Shown here piece by piece: positions 8,819-17,453 of a stretch of DNA of 64,000 bases. The translations under genes and the position numbers were made by a program. The DNA comes from Methanomassiliicoccaceae archaeon (lineage in GTDB: Archaea; Thermoplasmatota; Thermoplasmata; Methanomassiliicoccales; Methanomethylophilaceae). Positions within the stretch are counted from its first letter, which is position 1. Each line of letters starts with the position of its first letter. The notes under the pieces were generated by a model. It worked only from the letters and a program-made list of their open reading frames with translations, had not been told where the DNA came from and made no database searches. The stretch is taken from the NCBI GenBank assembly GCA_016284295.1, contig JAEEOP010000041.1, positions 37,559 to 101,558 of the forward strand. Reading direction: 5' to 3'.

Positions 8819-10891
8819 ATGAGGATAGCGGTCTACGGCAAAGGCGGTATAGGCAAATCCACGGTCACGTCGAACCTCTCGTACTGCCTCTCGAAGAAGG
8901 GCCACAGGGTCATGCAGATAGGCTGCGACCCCAAATGCGACTCCACCAGACCGCTACTCAGGGGAAGATTCCAGACCACGGTCACCAGGTACATCAGGGA
9001 CACCCCGCCGTCCAAGAGACGGTTGGAGGACATCGTCGCCGAAGGGACTGACGGCATCCTCTGCGTGGAGGCGGGTGGCCCCCGGCCCGGCACAGGATGT
9101 GCCGGAAAAGGGATCATCAGCATGTTCAGCACCCTGGAGAGGATGGGCGTCGATTCCCTCGGGACGGATTTCACATTGTACGATGTCCTGGGCGATGTAG
9201 TGTGCGGAGGATTCTCCATCCCTATGCGCCCGGAGCATTCCGACATCGTACTGATAGTCACATCCGGGGAGTACATGTCGCTTTTCGCGGCGAACAACAT
9301 CATGAAGGGGTCCCTGCAGTTCGAGAAGGATGGAGGCAGGGTGGCAGGGCTCATCCTCAACCGCCGCGGATTGGATAATGAGGATGGACTCGTCGAGGAG
9401 TTCTCCAAGGCCACCGGCGTCCCGATCCTAGGAAGACTGGACAGGTCCGAGCTGTTCAGGACGTCGGAAGCGACCGGCCGCACACTGTCGGAATCGTATC
9501 CGGATTCATCCGAGGCCCGCACATTCATGGACCTAGCCAATACCTTATGCGGATTGTCAGCCTCCGGGATCGGCTCACCCGCCCCTCTCACAGATATGGA
9601 GCTCGATTCCCTCTATTCGCAGGGGCGTTTCGAGGGACGCGGGACCTTCGTCGAAGAGACCGTTGAACGCTCTTATTCGGATCCATTGCCTGTGATGGGC
9701 GCCCCGCGCAGGATAGGGAAGGGACCCGTGGCCGCTGTCTTGGAAGCGGGGAAGGTCACCGACATCCCTGTTGTGATACACGGCACAAAATCCTGCGGTT
9801 TCACCATGCTCAACGAGGTGTCCGAGCAGAGGATCGCTCATATCCTGTCTGATCCCGGAGCATTCGTCGCTCCCGGGGACAACATCGTCAGCACCGACAT
9901 GAGCGCGGAATCATCCGTGTTCGGCGGAAACGACCGCCTCAGAGAGACCCTCGAGGGACTTCTGGAAGATAACGTTGTCATAATAGTCATCGCCACATGC
10001 CTCCCGGGGATGATCGGGGACGACTGTAGCAAAGTCATATCCGATCTGGAATCCAAGAATCCCGGGCACAGGATACTCTACGTCGATGCGAACAGGGTGG
10101 ACTCCGGCTTCGATGCCCACATGGAGGTCATCAGGGCATTCTCGGAACTGATCGATCCTGGTGTGGAACCCGAGGACGTGTATCTGAACGTGGTGGACGA
10201 CAATTTCATATCATTCAACAAGGGGGACAACAGGAAGCACCTCTCATCCCTGCTGTCCGAGATCGGCATGGTCCTTGGGCCAGGATTCCTTAACGACTGC
10301 TCGGTCGATGACATCAGGAATCTGAGGAGATACGGCATGTCCGTCCTCTGCGAAAGCAGCAGGGACAACCTGGCAACAAAGGGCATACTGGAGAGCAAAG
10401 GGATCGAGTTCATGGGGAACAGTCTGCCCAGGGGATACTCCGAAACCCTCGAATGGATGAGGGAACTGATGTCCCTCAAGGGCAAAGGGAGCAACATCCT
10501 GGAAAGGATCTCTGAGGAATACGACGGCTGCGTATCGAGATACTCGAAGGATCTGTCAGGAAGAAGGATCGACATACTGAGCTGGGATCCGCGGAAGGAT
10601 GCCTGGATAGCCGATGCCCTGTCGGACTGCGGCTGCGACGTCATCATCCATACGCTGGGCGCATCCGACTCCCGGGATCGGCGCATCACAGTTCACGGAT
10701 CCATGGAGGATCTGACCAATTCCGTCGGACCTTCGGATGCCGTAATCGACTGCATGAGTACTGATATCGCTGGCACGATGGAGAAGCCGGACACATGGCT
10801 GTCCCACCGCGCATCGATGGAACTCATCCGCAGGGTCTGGAGCTTCGTGATGTCCAAGGGCGAAGGATCATGGGCAGCATGGGGTGATTAA
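8819..10891 (+). CDS. NifH-NifD/K fusion, nitrogenase-like oxidoreductase
   Basis: 690 residues. Residues 1-~250 are a complete NifH-type reductase: P-loop GKGGIGKS, switch motif GCDPKCDST (a Cys where nitrogenase has Ala), and both 4Fe-4S ligands, Cys94 in GTGCAGKG and Cys129 in DVVCGGF, spaced as in NifH. Residues ~260-690 are a NifD/K/E-type module with IHGTKSCGF (Cys326) and [13 protein letters not shown] (Cys394) at the positions of P-cluster-type ligands, plus [13 protein letters not shown]. NifH proteins normally are separate homodimers, so the fusion is unusual. The family reduces difficult substrates with ATP-gated electrons (N2, protochlorophyllide, Ni-sirohydrochlorin diamide, methylthioalkanes); the substrate here is unknown. 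It lies 1 bp upstream of a second NifD/K-like gene. Confidence 0.85.
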   Translation: MRIAVYGKGGIGKSTVTSNLSYCLSKKGHRVMQIGCDPKCDSTRPLLRGRFQTTVTRYIRDTPPSKRRLEDIVAEGTDGILCVEAGGPRPGTGCAGKGIISMFSTLERMGVDSLGTDFTLYDVLGDVVCGGFSIPMRPEHSDIVLIVTSGEYMSLFAANNIMKGSLQFEKDGGRVAGLILNRRGLDNEDGLVEEFSKATGVPILGRLDRSELFRTSEATGRTLSESYPDSSEARTFMDLANTLCGLSASGIGSPAPLTDMELDSLYSQGRFEGRGTFVEETVERSYSDPLPVMGAPRRIGKGPVAAVLEAGKVTDIPVVIHGTKSCGFTMLNEVSEQRIAHILSDPGAFVAPGDNIVSTDMSAESSVFGGNDRLRETLEGLLEDNVVIIVIATCLPGMIGDDCSKVISDLESKNPGHRILYVDANRVDSGFDAHMEVIRAFSELIDPGVEPEDVYLNVVDDNFISFNKGDNRKHLSSLLSEIGMVLGPGFLNDCSVDDIRNLRRYGMSVLCESSRDNLATKGILESKGIEFMGNSLPRGYSETLEWMRELMSLKGKGSNILERISEEYDGCVSRYSKDLSGRRIDILSWDPRKDAWIADALSDCGCDVIIHTLGASDSRDRRITVHGSMEDLTNSVGPSDAVIDCMSTDIAGTMEKPDTWLSHRASMELIRRVWSFVMSKGEGSWAAWGD

Positions 10892-10892
10892 G

Positions 10893-12020
10893 ATGTATAC
10901 GAAACCGAGCGGATTCATCGGCGCGGCCATGGCCGTACAGGGTATAAGGGACGCCACCGTGGTCCTCCACGGACAGAACGGATGCAGGAAGGGATTACTC
11001 GCAGGACAGTCGCTCATGGTCCGCACCGAGAGGAGGGATCCGGAATTCTACGGCAGGGACATGTCGGTCCCTTATTCGAACATACGTCCAGAGGACTACT
11101 ACAGGGGCACCATCCAGAAGCTGGAGCGTGTTCTCGACCACGTTTCTGCGGAGGAATACGCACTGAGAGTCGTCATGTGCTCCCCCGGGATCTCGCTCGT
11201 CGGGGACGACTGCAGGAACCTTTCATCATCCAAGCAGGGATCTATGGTCCTGGACACCGACGACCTCCCCGAGGACTGCCCGGGAGGCTTCGACTCCTGC
11301 ATCAGAAGCATAGTCAAGCACCTATCTCCCTCGCCTGGCAAGAGGATACCGAACGGTGTGAACATCATCGGGCTCAGCATCATGCACAAGGACTGGTCCA
11401 GCTATCTGCATGAGCTCTCCCATCTGCTGAAGGATGCGGGCTTCAAGGTCATCTGTGCGCTGGGCGCAGGATGCACCACGGAACAAATCGGGCAATCGGT
11501 GAACGCCTCTTACAACATAATCGTCGATCCGATGTACTCGCCGAGGACCGCGGAGCTGTACGAGTCGGAGTACGGTGTGAAGACCATCTCTATCAGCAGG
11601 TGCCCAGTAGGATACGATGCCATAGAGGAGCTCTTCCAGCAGATCGGGAAAACCACAGGCGTCATACCCGAACATGGATTGAGCATGCTCCGCAAGAGCA
11701 AGAGAAGAGGGTACGAGGGAATCGTAGCGTCCGGCAAGAGCATGCGTGGACGCACATTCTCCATCATCGCCGACGAATCCACGGAGAAACCTCTCAGAGC
11801 ATGGCTGGAAGACTCGTTTGGAATGGTGGAATGCGATGACCATCCGGATTACCTGTTCGCTCCCGGCGACATAGCCCGTCTGGAAGAGGCTTCCGGCGGC
11901 TGCGGGAAGGGTGTAGACATAGGATTCCCCTCATCCAGCGGCTCGGACTTCCTCAAAAGACCGCTCATGGGGCTCGAAGGATGCATGTACATACTGGATG
12001 CACTGTTCAACGATCGCTGA
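10893..12020 (+). CDS. NifD/K-like subunit partner of the NifH-NifD fusion
   Basis: 375 residues from ATG 10893, which follows the fusion's stop by 1 bp and has GGGGTGAT about 7 bp upstream; a GTG at 10884 would overlap instead. LHGQNGC near residue 31 and VVMCSPGISLVGDDC near residue 95 match the Cys-bearing motifs of NifD/K/E/N family proteins. The C-terminal half keeps a Rossmann-like pattern (CALGAGCTTEQIG). It is shorter than true NifK (about 520). It likely forms a heterodimer with the fused NifD-like module. No nifB, nifE/N or nif regulatory genes are nearby, so nitrogen fixation is unlikely. The last 172 bp are overlapped by the convergent ATPase frame. Confidence 0.82.
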   Translation: MYTKPSGFIGAAMAVQGIRDATVVLHGQNGCRKGLLAGQSLMVRTERRDPEFYGRDMSVPYSNIRPEDYYRGTIQKLERVLDHVSAEEYALRVVMCSPGISLVGDDCRNLSSSKQGSMVLDTDDLPEDCPGGFDSCIRSIVKHLSPSPGKRIPNGVNIIGLSIMHKDWSSYLHELSHLLKDAGFKVICALGAGCTTEQIGQSVNASYNIIVDPMYSPRTAELYESEYGVKTISISRCPVGYDAIEELFQQIGKTTGVIPEHGLSMLRKSKRRGYEGIVASGKSMRGRTFSIIADESTEKPLRAWLEDSFGMVECDDHPDYLFAPGDIARLEEASGGCGKGVDIGFPSSSGSDFLKRPLMGLEGCMYILDALFNDR

Positions 12021-13126
12021 TCTCCGGCCCTGTCGAACTCGCCCTCGCGGAGCATCTTCTCCAGGTTGTGCCCCTTGCGGATGTCCTTGTCAGTGAGACT
12101 GGCGAAGGAGCTCAGTTTCCCGTCGTTCATTATGAAGCAGCAGTCTGGACGGAGGAAATCGTTAGAGATCAGACCGGTGTTATGGGTAACGAAGATGCAC
12201 TGGGCCTTTATCCGCGATATGATCGCCCTTATGGCGTTCTCGGCCGTACGGTAATGGAACATGTCGTCGAAATCGTCGAAGAATATCAGCGCGTCGCGGT
12301 CGCTGCACCTGCGCAGCCAGACATACAGACGGGACAGTATCATCACGCCTCTGGACACACCGGTCCTGAACGAGATGCTTCCCTTCTCCCTGACCACCGT
12401 CAGCCCGTCGCTGTCGTGACCCAAAGTGATGTTGACGGAACATGTATCCCTGAGGAACCTGTTGAAGTCATCGACCAGTCCGTTGTCGACGATGTACTTC
12501 TCCACATCGTTGCCCTCCTCGATCATACCGATATGGGTGTCCTTCTTCCACATCGCCATGTAATAGAGGGAGTGATTGGCGAAGTTGAGCACGACCCCGA
12601 TGGGGCTGTTGGGATCGAACGTGTGCGTTCTGGACAGATCGAGTATTATGGACTGGCCGTTGCCGAGCACCGGTTCCTCCCTGACGCCCATCGCATCCAA
12701 GTCGAAGAACGGTTTGGAGCCGTCGGTGAGGTCGTAACTGTACACCGTGCGCCGGTCGATGGTGAGATGTTCGGACACCAGGTGTCCAGGGCCGGTCTAC
12801 GCATACTCCAGGGTGATTATCGATCCCTTGTTGGCGAACTCGTAATGGAACGTCGCTCTGTCTGTGTCGGAATCCTTGTTCAGGAAGCAGTCCGGATCCC
12901 TCTGGCCGATGTCGTTGCCGAAACCGCCTACGGTGGAGACGATGTCCACGATGGCATATCCGAAGGACGTCTTGCCTGCGCCGTTGTACCCTAGGATGAT
13001 CATCTTGTCGAGGAAATCCCCTCTGACGCACTCCCTGCCATACTTGTAGTTCTTCCTGTCCGACAGGTCTATGTGCACCCTATCGCGGAAACAGCGGTAT
13101 CCCTGGACCCAGAATCTGATGAGCAT
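11849..13126 (-). CDS. AAA ATPase with an in-frame UAG (possible pyrrolysine)
   Basis: One frame runs from ATG 13126 to 11849 interrupted only by TAG at 12799-12797 (codon 110). Before it lie the N-terminal strand pair MLIRFWVQGYRCF and Walker A ILGYNGAGKTS; after it come the Walker B-like ALIFFDDFDD and the switch FVTHNTGL. The two halves together make an ordinary AAA_15/OLD-type ATPase, and neither half is functional alone. The residue context at the UAG continues the usual beta strand between them. Start 13126 has AGAGGTC 9 bp upstream. In a Pyl-decoding archaeon UAG could be read through to a 425-residue product; otherwise this is a pseudogene. The end overlaps the nifK-like gene by 172 bp. 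Substrate unknown. Confidence 0.65.
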
Positions 13127-13241
13127 CAGCTGCCGACCTCTGCGATTGGACATATAGTCCAAGTAAAAAATAACAGCGCAGATAGCCAGAAGGGATGGAA
13201 ATGATGCCGAAGGTGCCTCAAAGGGCACCTGGACATCGGTT

Positions 13242-14015
13242 TCAGTTCAGTATCTGGTCGAGCAGCATCACCGGACGTCCCTGATGGATCACGATCTCGC
13301 ATCCGACATTGTAGACATCCTTGATGTTCTCAGCTGTGATGACATCGTTGGCGGGGCCTATCTGCTTGATTCTTCCGGGCTTCTCCATAAGGACGATGTT
13401 GTCTGCGAACATCGATGCGATGTTCAGATTATGGCTGATCATTATGACCATCACGTTCTTCTGGACCGCGATCTCGTGCATCAGCGACGTTATGAATATC
13501 TGATGCCTGATGTCCAGGTTGGATGTGGGTTCGTCCAGGATCAGGATCTCGGTCTCCTGTACCAATCCCCTTGCTATGGCGACGGTCTGATGCTGTCCGG
13601 CAGACAGCTCGTTGAAGGGCCTGTCAGAAAGCTCGGTGAGCCCCAGGACCTCCAGGGCCTTCTTCACTTTCACTATATCCTGCGGGCTGGTCTTCCACTT
13701 GGACTTGTTTGCACGGCCGATCAGCACGGTGTCGAACACGGGCATGGCGAACACATCGTCCGTCTGCACCGGGACGTAGGAGATCACATTGGCGATCTCC
13801 TTCCTGCTCATCTCCTTCACATCCCTGCCGTTGACCTTGACGGTCCCCGATGTGGGGGTCAGAAGCTTGTTCATGCATTTGATCATGGTCGATTTGCCGA
13901 CGCCGTTCGGACCTATGATGCATGTGAGGCCGGGGCCTTCCAGGTGAAGGTCGATCCCGTGGAGGATCTTCTTGTCCCCATAGCCTGCATCCATGTTCTC
14001 TATGTCGATCCTCAT
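13242..14015 (-). CDS. FecE/BtuD-type ABC transporter ATP-binding protein
   Basis: 257 residues. Walker A GPNGVGKST, Q-loop YVPVQTDD, signature LSAGQHQTVAIARG (LSGGQ variant), Walker B ILILDEPTSNLD and switch His in ISHNLN are present. With the permease and binding protein just upstream it forms an importer of the iron-siderophore/cobalamin/heme class. The C-terminal extension CEIVIHQGRPVMLLDQ is typical of archaeal members. The start is 4 bp after the permease stop. Confidence 0.93.
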   Translation of the reverse strand: MRIDIENMDAGYGDKKILHGIDLHLEGPGLTCIIGPNGVGKSTMIKCMNKLLTPTSGTVKVNGRDVKEMSRKEIANVISYVPVQTDDVFAMPVFDTVLIGRANKSKWKTSPQDIVKVKKALEVLGLTELSDRPFNELSAGQHQTVAIARGLVQETEILILDEPTSNLDIRHQIFITSLMHEIAVQKNVMVIMISHNLNIASMFADNIVLMEKPGRIKQIGPANDVITAENIKDVYNVGCEIVIHQGRPVMLLDQILN

Positions 14016-14019
14016 GCGA

Positions 14020-15153
14020 TCACCACGTGGACTTCTTCTGCCTCATGATGAGGTAGAGGAACATCGGACCTCCGATGAACGCAGTGACCACTCCGACCTG
14101 CAGCGTTGCAGGTGCGATCGCCGTGCGTCCGACGAAGTCCGCGATCTCGAGCAGCACCGCTCCGAACATGGCGGACGATAGGACCAGATACCTGTTGTCC
14201 GCACCGACGAATATCCTGCAGACATGAGGGGCGACCAGTCCCACGAATCCGATGAGACCCGTGAAGCTGACCACTGTGGCCACCACCAACGATATCAGCA
14301 GCAGGAGGACGATCCTCATGTTCTCCACGTCGAGGCCCATGGCCTTGGCAGAATCGTCGCCGGTCGCCAGTATGTTGAGCTTCCTGGAGAAGATCTGCGT
14401 CAGGACCACGCCTACGGCGACCACGACGAACATCATCACGATCTCCGACCATTCGCAGTCCGCGACGGTACCGACCGTCCATGAGTACAGCTTCGCCAGA
14501 GCATCAGGGTCGGCCTGCAGCTTCAGCACGGTGGTGAACGCGTTGAACATGAACATGATCGCCATACCGGCCATGATCATCATCGTGGGGGATGCCTTCT
14601 TCAGCTTCCCAACCCCGAGCATCATGGCCATGGGTATCAGCGAGAACACGAACGCGTTCACGACTATGGCGTAGTTCCCTGCGACGAAGCTGATCCCCAG
14701 GGTGACCGCCAGGGCGGCACCGAAACCTGCTCCGGAGGATATTCCTGTGGTATATGGATCCGCGAGGGGGTTCTTCATCACGGACTGCATCACGCATCCC
14801 GCGATGGCGAGTCCTGCTCCGGCCACCAGGGCCGCTGCGATCCTGGGAAGGCGCTCGTCGACGATGATGTAGTCGATCAGCTTGTCGCCCACATTCCCTG
14901 TGATATGGTTCCAGATCACCTCGTAGCATTCGAAGAACCCTATGTCCATAGTACCGTATGTGATGGACAGACCGGCGACCAGCACCGCCGCGGCTATGCA
15001 TACGAACACGAAGGTCAGCTTGCGCAGTTCGGACACGCGGTACGACTGTATGGTCTCCACAGAGTCGTCCGATGTAAGATCGTCCTCGGATGCCCAGAGG
15101 GCTGCAGCCCTCTTCACGACGTTGACTTCGCCGGTCTGCTCATCTGCTGTCAT
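14020..15153 (-). CDS. FecCD/BtuC-type ABC transporter permease
   Basis: 377 residues with about ten membrane segments, the FecCD motif GAGLAIAGCVMQSVMKNPLA and the GFVGLVAPHVCRIFVG motif near the C-terminus that contacts the ATPase. An ~50-residue soluble N-terminal extension (after MTADEQTGEVNVVKRAA) precedes the first helix. It sits between the binding protein (11 bp gap) and the ATPase gene. The family imports vitamin B12, hemes and iron chelates; a methanogen using corrinoid methyltransferases would benefit from corrinoid import, but this is inference. Confidence 0.93.
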   Translation of the reverse strand: MTADEQTGEVNVVKRAAALWASEDDLTSDDSVETIQSYRVSELRKLTFVFVCIAAAVLVAGLSITYGTMDIGFFECYEVIWNHITGNVGDKLIDYIIVDERLPRIAAALVAGAGLAIAGCVMQSVMKNPLADPYTTGISSGAGFGAALAVTLGISFVAGNYAIVVNAFVFSLIPMAMMLGVGKLKKASPTMMIMAGMAIMFMFNAFTTVLKLQADPDALAKLYSWTVGTVADCEWSEIVMMFVVVAVGVVLTQIFSRKLNILATGDDSAKAMGLDVENMRIVLLLLISLVVATVVSFTGLIGFVGLVAPHVCRIFVGADNRYLVLSSAMFGAVLLEIADFVGRTAIAPATLQVGVVTAFIGGPMFLYLIMRQKKSTW

Positions 15154-15164
15154 ATCACATCACT

Positions 15165-16508
15165 TCAGTTGGCGTAGCCGTCCCCGGTATACGTGAATCC
15201 CTGGCGGGCATCCGCTCCCTCTCTGACTGCGAAGTCGTCGAGGTACTCCTGTAGGAAGTCGAGGGCGTCGTCCAGCTTGAACAGCTCGGGATAGAGATGG
15301 GCTGCGAGGATGTAGCATCCTGCAGGTCCTGCCGCGAAGGGCATCATCTCGAAATCCACGACGTACATCTTCTCGTTCTTGAACTGGGATGTAGCGGAGT
15401 AGACGTCCTTGAGATACGTCTCCACAAGTGTGTTGAACTCGGACCAGTCGCAGTTCTTCTGGAACATGACGATGACCTCGTCCGTTGCGGAGCTGCTGAA
15501 GTTGTCTATGGACTCGATGCCGGTGAAGTTCGTCTTGCCCACGTATGCGGGCTGGAAGTTGATCACCTTGTTGAACCACAGCGCGGGACCCTGTGCGGAG
15601 CCGAATGCCGCGATTCCCGAGACCTTGTTGGTGTAGCATCTGACGGCGGTGATGGTCTTCTTTCCGCCCTCGATCTTGCCCTCGATGGAATCCATCAGGT
15701 CCATGGCCTTGTCGTACCATTTCACATACTTGTCTGAAAGGGACTGGTCCCCGAGCATGCATGCGAGCTCCAGGACACCCTGGATCACATCGGGCCCCTG
15801 GCAGGGCACGATGACGAAGGACATCTTGTCCGCGAGACCGGATGCGACGGCCTTGTCCCATATGTAGTCCTGGTTCTGTCCGCCGGTCCACTGCATGAAC
15901 GTGCCGATGGTGCCCTTGTTGTAGAGGTCGTTGAGGGACTCAATTGTGATCTCCCTCCAGGAACCCATGATGGGCATCTTGTCCACACCGGGGTAGACGT
16001 TGCTGTAGTTCTTGGGCGTGGTGCTGTCGATCGCCTTGAGCATGTCATAGGAACCGATAGCGGGAAGGAGCTGGATGATAAGGTACTCTCCTCCGATCTT
16101 GTCGCTGATGGGGTAGTTGACATAGGTGACCCTCTCGTACTTGTTGAAGTAGTACATCTTGGTCTTCTCCTTGTCGATGATCTTCTGGACGACGGTCGCA
16201 TCGTCTGCGGTGACCTTGTCGTCGTAGTTCGCGTCGGCGAGGGGGTAATCCTTCGCCCAGTCGACGTCGTTGGTCTTGTCGTCATCGCCGTTGCAGCGGA
16301 CGATCCAGTTGATGAGGTTGAGATCTGTCTTGTCTATGACGTCGTCACCGTTCGCGTTACCGTAGATCCTGAGGCGTGTATCCTCGAAGGATGCCGCAGA
16401 ATGGTCCTCGCCGCCGTTGTTATTGTTGTTCATAACAGCGAAGACTGCTATCGCGGCGACAGCGATGATGACTATCGCAATGATCGTGTACATTATCTTC
16501 TTGTCCAC
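15165..16508 (-). CDS. ABC transporter substrate-binding protein with embedded dockerin-like domain
   Basis: 447 residues. An N-terminal membrane anchor (residues about 6-26) is followed by an Asn-rich spacer and a ~65-residue segment with two Ca-binding loops, NANGDDVIDKTDL and DANYDDKVTADDA, the hallmark of a type I dockerin. The rest is a class III (BtuF/FepB-like) binding domain. A dockerin placed before the binding domain in an extracytoplasmic anchor is unusual and may fold onto the same protein or dock a cohesin partner. The N-terminus and the CTTATATA promoter at about 16541-16548 make ATG 16508 clear. Ligand unknown; iron chelate, heme or corrinoid are the family options. Confidence 0.85.
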   Translation of the reverse strand: MDKKIMYTIIAIVIIAVAAIAVFAVMNNNNNGGEDHSAASFEDTRLRIYGNANGDDVIDKTDLNLINWIVRCNGDDDKTNDVDWAKDYPLADANYDDKVTADDATVVQKIIDKEKTKMYYFNKYERVTYVNYPISDKIGGEYLIIQLLPAIGSYDMLKAIDSTTPKNYSNVYPGVDKMPIMGSWREITIESLNDLYNKGTIGTFMQWTGGQNQDYIWDKAVASGLADKMSFVIVPCQGPDVIQGVLELACMLGDQSLSDKYVKWYDKAMDLMDSIEGKIEGGKKTITAVRCYTNKVSGIAAFGSAQGPALWFNKVINFQPAYVGKTNFTGIESIDNFSSSATDEVIVMFQKNCDWSEFNTLVETYLKDVYSATSQFKNEKMYVVDFEMMPFAAGPAGCYILAAHLYPELFKLDDALDFLQEYLDDFAVREGADARQGFTYTGDGYAN

Positions 16509-16540
16509 ATTATCGCCTTGAGTTGGACTAATAATCCGAT

Positions 16541-16550
16541 GTATATAAGC
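16541..16550 (-). promoter_or_regulatory. TATA box of the FecBCD-type operon
   Basis: On the minus strand GCTTATATAC lies about 33 bp before ATG 16508. The operon runs binding protein, permease, ATPase. Confidence 0.5.
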
Positions 16551-16696
16551 GGGGATTCAGACGTAAATGTTTTACGGAACACGGGAGGACAGCAGCCAGA
16601 TGTTCCGATAATCAGACATCCAGTGAACTGTGACCACTGCGCATCCCGTCGATAATGGCTCTCCAAGGATCGCTGAAACACTGTCAGATTCCCCAT

Positions 16697-16706
16697 GCCC
16701 TTTATA
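16697..16706 (+). promoter_or_regulatory. TATA box of the Sel1 gene at 16730
   Basis: CCTTTATAAGT-like sequence about 25-30 bp before ATG 16730, consistent with a nearly leaderless transcript. Confidence 0.5.
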
Positions 16707-16729
16707 AGTGACCTCGACAATCAAGAAGT

Positions 16730-17404
16730 ATGATTTCCGGTACGGACGTGATGGAGCCTCTCGAAAAGGCCAAATTCATCGTCCGCAACAGGAGCGATTC
16801 TGAATATCTCACCGCCTACAACATCTTCATGAAGGAGGCTAAGAAGGACAGCGCCGAGGCCGATTACTACCTCGGGCTGATGTACGCCCGCGGACAAGGC
16901 GTCAAGAAGGACTACGACAGCGCCCGCACCTGGTTCGAGAAGGGACTCGAAAGGGGACACCCGGGCTCTGCGTACTATCTGGGCATGATCCATCTGAACG
17001 GGCTCCATGTGAGCAAGGATCCGGAGAAGGCCAAGGAGTACTTCCTCATGGCCGCCGCCAGGGGCGATGTCCGTGCGGAGTACGAGCTGGGGCTGATCCA
17101 CTTCAAGGACGAGGGCATCCCCCGCGACCTAGAGGCTTCCGCCCACTGGATGAGGACCGCCGCGGAGCACGGTCATATCGAGGCTCAGTTCATCCTCGGG
17201 CAGTTCTACAAGAACGGTGTAGGAGTGAAACCGGATTCTCCCAACGCCGTCAGGTGGCTGATGAGCGCAGCGCTCAACGGCCACAGAGGAGCACAGGTCC
17301 TCCTGGGCAACATGTACAGGACCGGGGACGGCGTCAGCAGGAACGATGACGAGGCCGACCGCTGGTACGACATGGCCGACAACATGAAGAAAGGGCTCAT
17401 GTGA
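16730..17404 (+). CDS. Sel1-like repeat protein
   Basis: 224 residues with about five Sel1-like repeats (for example YLGLMYARGQGVKKD, YYLGMIHLNGLHVSKD). It has no signal peptide or membrane helix. Monocistronic: a TATA box lies just upstream and a hairpin terminator at 17427-17444 follows. Third of four Sel1 proteins in the window; partner unknown. Confidence 0.87.
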   Translation: MISGTDVMEPLEKAKFIVRNRSDSEYLTAYNIFMKEAKKDSAEADYYLGLMYARGQGVKKDYDSARTWFEKGLERGHPGSAYYLGMIHLNGLHVSKDPEKAKEYFLMAAARGDVRAEYELGLIHFKDEGIPRDLEASAHWMRTAAEHGHIEAQFILGQFYKNGVGVKPDSPNAVRWLMSAALNGHRGAQVLLGNMYRTGDGVSRNDDEADRWYDMADNMKKGLM

Positions 17405-17426
17405 GCCCCTAATAATATTGTTAATA

Positions 17427-17450
17427 GATGGGGAGGACCCCATCGTTTCT
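17427..17450 (+). terminator. Hairpin terminator between Sel1 gene and fhs
   Basis: Stem GATGGGG / CCCCATC with an AGGA loop, followed by GTTTCTGTTTC. It lies 23 bp after the Sel1 stop and 10 bp from the convergent fhs stop, so it may serve both. Confidence 0.65.
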
Positions 17451-17453
17451 GTT

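Noticed and set aside
8819..12020. Calling the module nitrogenase (nifHDK)
   Set aside because: The subunits are short, fused and without nifB/E/N; only the superfamily can be assigned.
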